DNA of 64,000 bases from Prado023 sp963706885 (lineage in GTDB: Bacteria; Actinomycetota; Actinomycetes; S36-B12; CAIYMF01): the NCBI GenBank assembly GCA_963706885.1, contig CAVPNX010000021.1, positions 72,372 through 136,371 on the forward strand, read 5' to 3'. Shown here in pieces: positions 26,472 through 34,912 of this stretch. The notes beneath the pieces were generated by a model. It did not search any database, was not told where the DNA came from, and saw only the letters and a list, made by a program, of their open reading frames with translations. The position numbers were made by a program, and so were the translations under genes. Within the stretch, counting starts at the first letter, position 1. The number at the start of each line of letters is the position of its first letter.

Positions 26472-27351
26472 GCCCCACAGCGCGCAGCGCGTCGATCTCG
26501 GCGAGGAGGTCGGGGGTGATCCGATCCGTCGGCACCTCGGGGTCCAGTCGGCGGAAGCGCCATTCGACCGGGTAGGTCAGGCTCGCGCCCGGTGCCAGGG
26601 TCACGTAGGCGCCCTGGTTCTCGAGCTCGATGTAGTCGCGCTCGGGGTCGACGAACAGCTCGACCTCACCCTGGCGAGGTGCGGCCTGCTCGACGGTCAG
26701 GTCGGGGAAGGTCCTCAGGAACACGGTGGAGTGGTGCACGTGCGCCAGCCACCCGTGTGCATCGGCGAACAGCTTCGAGGTGACGGGAACCGCCGCGACC
26801 GGGACGCTCGAATGGTCCGCACCGATGGCCAGGCCGGCGAACACTGCCGTCGAGTCCCGGTGCACGAACCAGCTGCCGGGGTCCTCGGCCTGCTTCTGGA
26901 GCCGGTCGGCGTCGTGGAACGGCTCGCCCGTGGCCCACACCACGACCCCCGAACGGGGCGCCCGGGTGACCTGCCATGGAGCGACGTCCTGGGCGTGCGG
27001 CCAGATGTTCGTGACGGTGAACTCGATGGCCAGCCCGTCCTCGCAGAGGTCGAACCGCTTGTCGACCTGGAGCCCGAAGTCCTGGTCGGGTGCGCTGCGC
27101 ACGGTGAGGCTGGTCGCTGTCTCGGTGACGATCTCGTAGGGCTCGCCGTCGATGGTCGGCGGCGGGGGCCAGTCGAAGCGTGCCTGCGGGCTGGGCCAGA
27201 ACGTGTCGCCGTGGAATCCTGGCACCCGGCCCGGCGGCAGGACGAGGTCGACCCCCTCGTACCGGAGGCTGGCCAGCCGGCCGCCCTCGGAGGGCAGGAA
27301 CGTGACCTCGGTCGAGCCGCATCGCCGGGCCAGTTCGCGGTCGGCGGTCAT
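26458..27351 (-). CDS. Aldose 1-epimerase-like protein
   Basis: A 297-residue protein with the galactose-mutarotase-like fold, which interconverts alpha and beta anomers of free sugars. Start ATG at 27349-27351. Recognisable features are an N-terminal SEGGRLASLRYEGVDLV, then PGFHGDTFWPSPQARFDWPP, which corresponds to the substrate-cleft region, VVVWATGEPFHDAD, and a C-terminal YIELENQGAYVTLAPGASLT, divided here as IELENQGAYVTLAPGASL, typical of the superfamily. The conserved catalytic histidine/glutamate pair is not obvious in standard context, so a binding or glucose-6-phosphate-epimerase-like role is possible. It lies downstream of the operator at 27449 and upstream of the ATPase gene. Confidence 0.75.
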   Translation of the reverse strand: MTADRELARRCGSTEVTFLPSEGGRLASLRYEGVDLVLPPGRVPGFHGDTFWPSPQARFDWPPPPTIDGEPYEIVTETATSLTVRSAPDQDFGLQVDKRFDLCEDGLAIEFTVTNIWPHAQDVAPWQVTRAPRSGVVVWATGEPFHDADRLQKQAEDPGSWFVHRDSTAVFAGLAIGADHSSVPVAAVPVTSKLFADAHGWLAHVHHSTVFLRTFPDLTVEQAAPRQGEVELFVDPERDYIELENQGAYVTLAPGASLTYPVEWRFRRLDPEVPTDRITPDLLAEIDALRAVGLDKP

Positions 27352-27448
27352 CCCCGCATCCAAGCAGGTCCGCCACCGGACGGGTCCGAAGGCTGCGGAA
27401 CGGGTTCGCCGGAGATGAGCGGGGGGCGCATGGCCACCAGCATGACAG

Positions 27449-27460
27449 GAGAGCGCTCTC
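27449..27460. promoter_or_regulatory. Fourth LacI operator (GAGAGCGCTCTC)
   Basis: A perfect copy of the palindrome in the divergent region between the epimerase-like gene (minus) and the small lipoprotein gene (plus). I could not place convincing -35/-10 boxes on either strand, so which direction it controls is open; both would fit a shared regulon. Confidence 0.75.
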
Positions 27461-27558
27461 CCTGCTTTACTGGGGTCACCAACCCACGGCGGGAGTCCCA
27501 TTCCGCGTTCCGGGACGCACTGGCAACGCAGATGGTGGCCCCCAGAGGAGCTACTGCC

Positions 27559-27981
27559 ATGAACCTCACGCGCACCACAGCCGCCCTCGCCGGCATCGGC
27601 CTTGCCCTGTCCCTGTCGGCGTGCTCCTCGTCGCCGGACACCACCGAGGACTCCAGCGCCGCCTGGTGCGAGGGGGCTGAGAAGGTCGAGACCGAGATCG
27701 CGACGATGGAGAGCCTCATCGAGTCGGGAGCCACGTCGGATGCGGTGAAGGCCCAGTTCAATGCGGTGGAGGCGGCCATCCAGGCGAACTCCGTGCCGCT
27801 GTCCCAGCTCGAGGACGCGACGCAGGAGGAGCTCGGCCAGGCGTACGAGGAGTTCAGCGCCGCCATCGAGGCGATCCCCGCCGACACCCCCCCGAGCGAG
27901 GCGGCGCCCGAGTACAAGGCAGCCATCGACGGCTTGACCGCGGACATCGAAGCGGTGAAGGCCGAGGTCGGCTGCTCCTGA
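27559..27981 (+). CDS. Small secreted lipoprotein of unknown function
   Basis: A 140-residue protein. The ATG at 27559 follows AGAGGAG. The N-terminus is a textbook lipoprotein signal: a basic start, a hydrophobic run and the lipobox LSAC at residues 19-22. The mature part is acidic and largely helical, with two cysteines (WCEG near residue 37 and VGCS at the end) that could form a disulfide. I recognise no domain. It sits between a sugar-regulon operator and the GH3 gene, 43 bases upstream of the latter, so it may be coexpressed with the sugar locus, for instance as a surface accessory or binding factor. That role is inference from position only. Confidence 0.8.
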   Translation: MNLTRTTAALAGIGLALSLSACSSSPDTTEDSSAAWCEGAEKVETEIATMESLIESGATSDAVKAQFNAVEAAIQANSVPLSQLEDATQEELGQAYEEFSAAIEAIPADTPPSEAAPEYKAAIDGLTADIEAVKAEVGCS

Positions 27982-28024
27982 CCAGGTGGCGGCCGTCGGG
28001 CCCCCTTGCACGTGAGGAGTCAAC

Positions 28025-30315
28025 GTGACGCGCACGCCTGCCTACCGGGATGCCACGCTGCCCGTCGACGAGCGGGTCGAGGACCTGCTGGGCCGGATGA
28101 CCCTGCCCGAGAAGGTCGGGCAGATGCTGCAGCTCAACGCCCAGGGGGACCTCGAGGACATCGTCGCGGGCATGCTCGCGGGCTCGATCCTGCACGCATC
28201 ACCTGAGGCCATGGTCCGGGCCATCGACCTGGCGGGCCGGACCCGTCTGGGCATCCCGCTGCTGACCGCCGATGACGCCATCCACGGTCACTCGTTCTGG
28301 CCGGGTGCGACGATCTTCCCGACGCAGTTGGCCATGGCGTGCTCGTGGGATGCCGAGCTGGTCGAGCGCATGGCCCGGGTGACGGCCGTCGAGGTCGCGG
28401 CGACCGGATTGCACTGGACGTTCTCGCCGGTGCTGTGCATCGCCCGGGACCTGCGCTGGGGTCGGGTGGGGGAGACGTTCGGTGAGGACCCGTTCCTGAT
28501 CGGGGAGCTCGGGGCAGCCATGGTGCGCGGGTACCAGGGGTCCGGCCCGGCCGACCCGACCGGGGTCCTGGCATGTGCCAAGCACTTCGCCGGGTACTCC
28601 GAGACCCAGGGCGGGCGGGATGCCAGCGAGGCGGACATCAGCCCCCGCAAGCTGCGGTCGTGGTTCCTGCCCCCGTTCGAGCGGGTGGCCCGTGCGGGCT
28701 GTCGGACGTTCATGCTCGGCTACCAGGCGATGGACGGGGTCCCGATCACCGCGAACCGGTGGCTGCTCAACGACGTCCTCAAGGGCGAGTGGGGCTTCAC
28801 CGGGATGCTCGTGACCGACTGGGACGACGTGGGACGCATGGTGTGGGAGCAGAAGGTGTGCGCCGACTACGTGCAGGCCTCTGCGGTGGCCGTGCGGGCG
28901 GGCAACGACCTGGTGATGACCACGCCACAGTTCTTCGACGGTGCCCAGGACGCGGTGGACCAGGGGCTTCTCGCCGAGGCCGACATCGATGCGGCCGTCC
29001 GGCGGATCCTGCGGGTGAAGTTCGAGCTGGGCCTGTTCGAGGATCCCCGGCCACCCGCGGACCCCGCACGTCGCGCGGAGGTGATCGGCAGTGCCGAGCA
29101 CGCGGCCGTGAACCTCGAGGTGGCCCGGCGCTCGCTGGTCCTGCTGCGCAACGATGGGACGTTGCCGCTCGAGGGGGGCCTCGCAGCCGGATCCGAGGGA
29201 CGTGCGCTGGCGCCACGGGCCCGACCCGGACGATCGCGGTCATCGGGCCGAACGCCGACGATCCCGAGGCCATGCTCGGCGACTGGGCCGGTGACTCGGG
29301 CCAGATCAACTGGATGCCCGACGGGCACCCCCGCGAGATGGTGCAGACGGTCCTTGATGGGGTGCGCTCCGTGGCGCCGCGGGGCTGGGACGTCACGTTC
29401 GCGCGGGGGGCCGACATCCAGGTCCTCGTCCCGGATCCCGCGGGAGCGTCGTGGCACGACGGTGGGCCGCGGGCGCCGGTCTTCTCGCCGGCCCCCGTCG
29501 ACGCGGGGCTGCTGGCCGAGGCGGTCGCGGCTGCCGAGTCGGCGGACTATGTGGTTGTCGTCGTCGGCGACACGGTCGCGCTGACCGGCGAGACGCGCTC
29601 GACGGCCACGCTGGAGCTGCAGGGAGGTCAGGTGGCCCTGCTCGATGCGCTCGCGGCAACGGGCACGCCGACCGTCGTCGTGCTGGTGCACTCGAAGCCG
29701 GCGGTGCTCCCGCCGTCCGCGCTCGGGGCAGCCGCGATCATCGAGGCGTTCAACCCGGGCATGTGCGGCGGGCAGGCGATCGCCGAGCTGGTCCTCGGCC
29801 TGATCGAGCCCACCGGGCGGATGCCGCTGTCCGTCCCCCGGCACGTGGGCCAGCAGCCGGTGTACTACAACCAGATCCGCGGCCAGCACGGTGAGCGGTA
29901 CGCCGACCTCACGCAGGAGCCGTTGTTCGCCTTCGGCGAGGGGCTGAGCTACTCGACGGTGGAGTACGCCGACCTGACGCTGGTGGAGTCGGCCGTGCCC
30001 GGCGACGGGGTCATCCGCGCCCACGTGACGTTGACGAACACCGGGACGCGCCCGGCCCTGGAGACGGTCCAGGCCTACATCAGCGACCTGGTGACCAGTG
30101 CGACCTGGGCGGACAAGGAGCTCAAGGCCTGGCGCCAGGTCTGGGTGGCGCCCGGGCAGGTGGTGGACGTCGAGGTCGAGGTCCCGGCGGCGTCCTGCAC
30201 GATGGTCACCTCCGACGGTCGGCGCATCGTCGAGCCTGGCGAGTTCGAGCTGCTCGTCGGACCGAGCTCGCGCGCCGCGGACCTCCTGCGGGCCGGGTTC
30301 CGGATCGAGGGTTGA
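28025..30315 (+). CDS. GH3 beta-glucosidase (BglX-like, cytosolic; frameshifted)
   Basis: About 763 residues after repairing a shift near 29215. GTG start at 28025 with GGAG 5 bases before. The N-terminal TIM barrel has TLPEKVGQMLQLN, GRVGETFGEDPFLIG and KHFAGYSETQGGRDA. The nucleophile aspartate is D265 in MLVTDWDDVG. The second piece carries the alpha/beta sandwich (TIAVIGPNADDPEAMLGDW, VVVVVGDTVALTGE) and a C-terminal fibronectin type III-like domain (from about LTNTGTRPALETVQAYI). There is no signal peptide, unlike periplasmic BglX, which implies action on imported oligosaccharides. It ends at a strong terminator. Confidence 0.9.
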
Positions 30316-30320
30316 GCGAC

Positions 30321-30362
30321 GCAGGCCCGGATCGACCCCGCAGGGAGCCGATCCGGGCCTGC
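30321..30362. terminator. Strong bidirectional terminator hairpin
   Basis: A perfect 14-bp inverted repeat (GCAGGCCCGGATCG / CGATCCGGGCCTGC) with a 14-base loop lies between the convergent GH3 and katG genes, and is suited to end both transcripts. Confidence 0.85.
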
Positions 30363-30370
30363 GCGTCCGG

Positions 30371-32587
30371 TCAGGCGACGTCGAAGCGGTCGAGCATCAT
30401 GACCTTGTCCCACGCGGCGACGAAGTCATTGACGAACTTCGCCTGCGCGTCGTCGCTGGCGTAGACCTCGGCCAGGGCGCGCAGCACCGAGTTCGAGCCG
30501 AACACGAGGTCGGCGCGGCTGGCGGACCACCTCGGCTCGCCGGAGCTCGCGTCGCGGCCCTCGAACGTGTCCTCGGACTCGTCGACGGCAGACCACTTCG
30601 TGCCCATGTCGAGCAGGTTGACGAAGAAGTCGTTGGTCAGCGCGCCGGGTTGTTCGGTGAGGACGCCGAGCTGGGAGCCCCTCGTGTTCGCCCCGAGCAC
30701 CCGCAGGCCACCGACGAGCACCGTCATCTCGGGCGCGGTGAGTGTCAGCAGCGCCGCTCGGTCGACGAGCAGGTGCTCGGCCGGCTTGTCCACGCCCTTG
30801 CCCACGTGGTTGCGGAACCCGTCGACGGTCGGCTCGAGCACCGCGAACGAGTCCACGTCGGTCATCTCCTGCGAGGCATCCGTGCGACCCGGCGTGAACG
30901 GGACCACGACCTCGACTCCCGCGTCCTTGGCGGCCTTCTCGACGGCGGCGCACCCACCCAGGACGATCAGGTCGGCCAGGGACACCTGCACGCCGCCGGC
31001 GTGGGCCGCGTTGAAGTCCGACTGGATCCCCTCGAGGGTCCGCAGGACGCCCGCCAGCTCCGCGGGATCGTTGACGTCCCACCCGTTCTGGGGCGCCAGG
31101 CGGATGCGGGCACCGTTGGCGCCGCCGCGCTTGTCGGTGCCGCGGAACGTGGAGGCCGAGGCCCACGCGGTGGACACCAGCTGCGAGACCGACAGTCCGG
31201 AGGCCAGGATCGTCGCCTTGAGTCCGGCGATGTCCTGCGCGCCGACCAGGTCGTGGTCGACGGCGGGGACCGGGTCCTGCCAGATCAGCCGCTCGGCGGG
31301 GACCTCCGGGCCGACGTACCGGCTGATCGGGCCCATGTCGCGGTGGGTCAGCTTGAACCAGGCTCGGGCGAACGCGTCGGCGAACTGGTCGGGGTTCTCG
31401 AGGAACCGCCGCGAGATGGGCTCGTAGATCGGGTCCATGCGCAGCGCGAGGTCCGTGGTGAGCATCACGGGGGCGTGGCGCTTCGACGGGTCGTGCGCGT
31501 CGGGTACGGCATCGGCCGCAGCGGGATCCGTCGGGACCCACTGCCAGGCCCCGGCCGGGCTCTTGGTGAGGTCCCAGTCGTAGCCGAACAGGGTCTCGAA
31601 GAAGCTGTTGTCCCACGCCTTCGGCGTGGGGGTCCAGGCGCCCTCGAGGCCGCTGGTGATGGTCGCCCCGCCGTTGCCGCCGTCGAGGGTGTTGTGCCAG
31701 CCGAGTCCCTGCTCCGCCAGGGATGCGGCCTCCGGCTCGCGGCCGACGTACTTGGTCGGGTCCGCGGCGCCGTGGGTCTTGCCGAACGTGTGCCCGCCGG
31801 CGATGAGCGCGACGGTCTCCTCGTCGTTCATGGCCATGCGCGCGAACGTCTCACGGATGTCGCGGGCTGCCGCCAGGGCGCTGGGCTGGCCGTTGGGCCC
31901 CTCGGGGTTCACGTAGATCAGGCCCATCTGGACCGCACCCAGCGGGTTCGCGAGCTGACGATCACCGGTGTAGCGGGCATCGCCGAGCCACTCGGCCTCC
32001 GCACCCCAGTTGACCTCCTCGGGCTCCCACACGTCCGCCCGACCACCACCGAAGCCGAACGTCTCGAATCCCATCGACTCCAGTGCGCAGTTGCCGGCCA
32101 GGACCATGAGGTCGGCCCAGGACAGCGACTGGCCGTACTTCTTCTTCACCGGCCAGAGCAGCCGGCGGGCCTTGTCCAGGTTGGCGTTGTCCGGCCAGCT
32201 GTTCAGCGGGGCGAAGCGCTGCTGTCCGGCACCGGCTCCGCCACGGCCGTCGCTGATGCGATACGTGCCCGCGCTGTGCCACGCCATGCGGATGAACAGC
32301 GGGCCGTAGTGGCCGTAGTCCGCGGGCCACCAGTCCTGCGAGGTGGTCATCACGTCCTCGATGTCGCGCTTCACCGCCGCGAGGTCCAGGGCCGCGAAGG
32401 CTGCCGCGTAGTCGAAGCCGGAGCCCAGGGGGTCGCTCTTGGGGGAGTTCGCGCGCAGGGGGTCGAGGTCCAGCTGGTTGGGCCACCAGTCCCGGTTGGA
32501 CGTGCCCCCGACGGAGTGCACGACGGGGCACGTGGCCGACGCCTCCTCTGCGTTCATGTCTCCGACGACGGCGTTGTGCTCAGTCAT
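30371..32587 (-). CDS. katG: Catalase-peroxidase
   Basis: A 738-residue bifunctional heme catalase-peroxidase that removes hydrogen peroxide in the cytosol. The distal heme residues are Arg100, Trp103 and His104 in FIRMAWHSAGTYR. The Met-Tyr-Trp crosslink needed for catalase activity can form from Trp103, Tyr225 (GLIYVNPEG) and Met251 (FARMAMND). The proximal heme ligand is His266 in AGGHTFGKTHGA. The C-terminal half is the usual inactive duplicated domain. The start ATG at 32585-32587 has GGAAGG upstream. It lies 29 bases after furA on the same strand, giving the furA-katG operon known from mycobacteria and other actinobacteria. Confidence 0.97.
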   Translation of the reverse strand: MTEHNAVVGDMNAEEASATCPVVHSVGGTSNRDWWPNQLDLDPLRANSPKSDPLGSGFDYAAAFAALDLAAVKRDIEDVMTTSQDWWPADYGHYGPLFIRMAWHSAGTYRISDGRGGAGAGQQRFAPLNSWPDNANLDKARRLLWPVKKKYGQSLSWADLMVLAGNCALESMGFETFGFGGGRADVWEPEEVNWGAEAEWLGDARYTGDRQLANPLGAVQMGLIYVNPEGPNGQPSALAAARDIRETFARMAMNDEETVALIAGGHTFGKTHGAADPTKYVGREPEAASLAEQGLGWHNTLDGGNGGATITSGLEGAWTPTPKAWDNSFFETLFGYDWDLTKSPAGAWQWVPTDPAAADAVPDAHDPSKRHAPVMLTTDLALRMDPIYEPISRRFLENPDQFADAFARAWFKLTHRDMGPISRYVGPEVPAERLIWQDPVPAVDHDLVGAQDIAGLKATILASGLSVSQLVSTAWASASTFRGTDKRGGANGARIRLAPQNGWDVNDPAELAGVLRTLEGIQSDFNAAHAGGVQVSLADLIVLGGCAAVEKAAKDAGVEVVVPFTPGRTDASQEMTDVDSFAVLEPTVDGFRNHVGKGVDKPAEHLLVDRAALLTLTAPEMTVLVGGLRVLGANTRGSQLGVLTEQPGALTNDFFVNLLDMGTKWSAVDESEDTFEGRDASSGEPRWSASRADLVFGSNSVLRALAEVYASDDAQAKFVNDFVAAWDKVMMLDRFDVA

Positions 32588-32616
32588 GACGTTCCTTCCA
32601 TGCTCGGGCGGTGGGA

Positions 32617-33048
32617 TCAGGTGGGTCGTGCGGTGGAGCAGGTGGGGCACAGGCCCCAGTAGGTGACCTCGGCCTCGTCGATCGAGTATCCGCGGTCGTC
32701 CGATGCGGTCAGGCAGGGGGTGTCGCCAACCGCGCAGTCGACGTCCTCCACGGCGCCGCAGGACCGGCACACGACGTGGTGGTGGTTGTCGGCGACGCGC
32801 GACTCGTAGCGCGCCACGGAGCCTGCCGGTTGGATGCGCCGGACCAGGCCGGTGTCGGTGAGCACCCGCAGGACGTCGTAGACGGCTTGCGTGGACACCT
32901 CGCCCAGTTCGGTCCTGACGACGCCGATGAGTGAGTCCGTATCGGCATGCGGGTTGTCGTGGACGGCGGCCAGGACGGCCACCCGGGGGCGCGTCACGCG
33001 AAGGGACGCCCCGCGCAGCTGGTCCTCGTAGTCGGTGGCCGACGGCAC
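32617..33048 (-). CDS. furA: Fur-family regulator of katG (FurA-type)
   Basis: A 143-residue Fur-family repressor, GTG start at 33046-33048. The winged helix is at residues 10-75 (SLRVTRPRVAVLAAVHDNPH and STQAVYDVLRVLTDTGLVRR, each a separate block). Metal-binding parts are the HHHVVC segment and two cysteine pairs (CRSC and CPTC), of which the first is the usual structural zinc site element. In actinobacteria, FurA encoded immediately upstream of katG represses both genes and is inactivated by peroxide. Position and sequence support the same here. Confidence 0.93.
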   Translation of the reverse strand: MPSATDYEDQLRGASLRVTRPRVAVLAAVHDNPHADTDSLIGVVRTELGEVSTQAVYDVLRVLTDTGLVRRIQPAGSVARYESRVADNHHHVVCRSCGAVEDVDCAVGDTPCLTASDDRGYSIDEAEVTYWGLCPTCSTARPT

Positions 33049-33054
33049 ACCCCG

Positions 33055-33087
33055 AGTCTTGCCCTTTTTCTGGAGTCAGTCAAGACT
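33055..33087 (-). promoter_or_regulatory. furA-katG promoter, probably leaderless and autoregulated
   Basis: On the minus strand, TTGACT (33078-33083), a 17-base spacer and AAGACT (33055-33060) are followed only 6 bases later by the furA GTG. Transcription would then start at or next to the start codon, giving a leaderless message; no Shine-Dalgarno site is present. The spacer is AT-rich (CCAGAAAAAGG), and AGTCTT/AAGACT form an inverted repeat, a likely FurA-binding region. Confidence 0.65.
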
Positions 33088-33199
33088 GGGTGCCACTGCC
33101 CCGTCTCCCGCCGAGGCGCCGCAAGACCGCGCGCCTTCCCGGATCCGGGCATGCCCGGTGGTTACGGTTCGACCGCGGGGCTGACGAGGAGGGGTTGAC

Positions 33200-34039
33200 A
33201 TGCGGGGTCTGCGAATGCGGTTGTCCATCACGGCCGGGTCGGTCGGCGTCGCGATGGTGATGACGGCAGCACCCTCCTCGGCCATGACCGACCTCGCGGA
33301 CTTCGACGGCACGGCCCACCCGTCGGTGGTCGCCCTGCTCTACCGGACCCCGGACGGTGCCAGGGCCTACCAGTACTGCACCGGGACCCTCATCTCGCCC
33401 ACCGTGGTCCTCACGGCCAGCCACTGCAACGACGGCCTGCTCGAGACCGGGTGGGATCTCGTCGTCACGAACGACCCCGTCCTGCCCCCGGTCGACGGGA
33501 CCGGCTGGTTCGACGCGGACCTGAAGAACGTGGCGGAGGTGAGCCAGGTCGTGTCCAACCCGCTGTACGAGCGGGGTTACCGGGATGACGTCTCGGCGCA
33601 GGTCATCGCCAAGCCCCTGGGGGTCGCCAAGCGCCACTTCCCGGTGCTGCCGGCGGCCGGTGTCCTGGACCAGATGCAGTCGGCAGGGACCCTGAAGTCG
33701 GCCCCGACGACCGTCCTGGGCTATGGCACGATCCAGAAGACCGTGGTGCAGGGTACTGGGCCGGTGTTCCTCGACAGCAGCGAGCGCCGATCCGCCGTGC
33801 TCTTCACCAAGGCGCTGGACCCCCAGTGGATCCACCAGGAGATGAGCATCAACAAGGGCCAGGGTGGGGCGTGCTACGGCGACTCGGGCGGGCCGAGCCT
33901 GATGCAGCTGAACGGGCGCACCACGGTGGTCGGCGTCACCAGCACGGGGGACGGCGCCTGCTACGCCACGAACGTCTCGTCCCGCGTGGACACCACCTCG
34001 GCGCTGGACTTCCTGGCCGGCGTCCTCGCCGCCAACTGA
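33200..34039 (+). CDS. Secreted trypsin-like serine protease (S1 family)
   Basis: A 279-residue chymotrypsin-fold protease with an N-terminal signal peptide (about residues 1-29). The catalytic triad is visible: His75 in LTASHC, Asp129 or Asp130 in GYRDDVS, and Ser229 in CYGDSGGP. Paired cysteines (C60/C76, C225/C-terminal C) suggest two disulfides. Start ATG at 33200, 5 bases after AGGAGGGG. It is likely secreted, with unknown substrate. The C-terminus ends shortly after the second barrel, with no extra domain or membrane anchor. It is divergent from furA, so its promoter shares the intervening 150 bases. Confidence 0.9.
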   Translation: MRGLRMRLSITAGSVGVAMVMTAAPSSAMTDLADFDGTAHPSVVALLYRTPDGARAYQYCTGTLISPTVVLTASHCNDGLLETGWDLVVTNDPVLPPVDGTGWFDADLKNVAEVSQVVSNPLYERGYRDDVSAQVIAKPLGVAKRHFPVLPAAGVLDQMQSAGTLKSAPTTVLGYGTIQKTVVQGTGPVFLDSSERRSAVLFTKALDPQWIHQEMSINKGQGGACYGDSGGPSLMQLNGRTTVVGVTSTGDGACYATNVSSRVDTTSALDFLAGVLAAN

Positions 34040-34199
34040 CGGCCGTGGCCCCCGCGACGCGGTGGGATCGCCACGAACATCGCGGAACTGGACGGTGAAC
34101 GTTCGGCCAACTAGGGTCACGGCGCTGTCCGACTGGATCCGCCGGCACCGATCGCATAGTAGTTTTCGGCGCATCCGTTCCCGAGTCCGAGAGGCCACC

Positions 34200-34601
34200 A
34201 TGAGCCACCCCACGCCCGACGACCTGCTCCGCGTGCCCCTGTTCGCGGACCTGCCCAACGGTGCCGCGGAGGTGCTGGCGCCGCGGTTCGACATCGAGGA
34301 GTTCGATCCCGGTCGCAAGATCCTGCTCGAGGGAACCGCGGGCTACGCCTTCTACGTCGTGGACCGGGGTCAGGTCTCGGTCACGCATGAGGGTGAGGAA
34401 CTGCGGACGCTGGGTCCGGGGGAGTTCTTCGGTGAGATCGCCATCCTCGGCGGGGGTCGACGGACCGCGTCCGTGACGGCCACTGAACCGACAACAGTGT
34501 GGAAGCTGTTCGGGACGGCGTTCCGCCAGCTGGAGAAGACGAACCCGGATGTCAGCCAGGCGCTGCAGGAGGCCATGCGTCAGCGACTCGCGACGGGGTA
34601 G
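34200..34601 (+). CDS. Cyclic nucleotide-binding domain protein
   Basis: A 133-residue stand-alone cNMP-binding domain (Crp-like beta-roll). Blocks PLFADLPNGAAEVLAPRF, GYAFYVVDRGQVSVTHEGEE and GPGEFFGEIAILGGGRRTAS are seen. The last corresponds to the phosphate-binding cassette (FGE...RxAS), where the Glu and Arg that contact cyclic nucleotide are kept (E in FGEIAIL, R in RRTAS). There is no DNA-binding domain or transmembrane part, so it probably acts as a sensor subunit for another protein. Start ATG at 34200; an upstream reading to 34062 lacks conservation. The partner is unknown. Confidence 0.85.
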   Translation: MSHPTPDDLLRVPLFADLPNGAAEVLAPRFDIEEFDPGRKILLEGTAGYAFYVVDRGQVSVTHEGEELRTLGPGEFFGEIAILGGGRRTASVTATEPTTVWKLFGTAFRQLEKTNPDVSQALQEAMRQRLATG

Positions 34602-34696
34602 CGGCGGTCCCCGCCCTTCGTGGGCATGCTTCCACTGGTTCGGATGGTCACCTCGGCGTCATGGGGTGTTCACCTGTCTCCACTAGCGTGCCCGTC

Positions 34697-34900
34697 ATGG
34701 CTGAGCAGGCGGGCAAGACGGAGAAGCGGCTGTACACCGACTGGCGGGAGGCCGAGGCGAAGTACGCCGAGGTCCTCGCGGCGTTCGGTGGAGAGGGGCC
34801 GCCGGCGAAGGTGAAGAAGGATTCAGCCCTGGCCCTGTCCAAGTCGCGCAACAAGGCCGACGAGGCCCGGGACAAGTACTTCAAGCGCGTCCTGAAGTAG
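34697..34900 (+). CDS. Small basic hypothetical protein
   Basis: A 67-residue protein, ATG at 34697, strongly charged (lysine-, glutamate- and alanine-rich), predicted to be mostly alpha-helical with a possible coiled coil from residue 13 to the end. It opens MAEQAGKTEKRLYTDWREAE. I recognise no domain and cannot assign a function. It has its own space (95 bases after the cyclic-nucleotide gene) and is convergent with corA, whose stop is 12 bases away. The codon use matches the neighbourhood, supporting a real gene. Confidence 0.6.
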   Translation: MAEQAGKTEKRLYTDWREAEAKYAEVLAAFGGEGPPAKVKKDSALALSKSRNKADEARDKYFKRVLK

Positions 34901-34912
34901 CCAGCTCGCTCC

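Noticed and set aside
32588..32770. N-terminal extension of KatG back to 32770
   Set aside because: It would overlap furA in another frame and is low-complexity; the ATG at 32587 follows GGAAGG and matches the usual KatG start.
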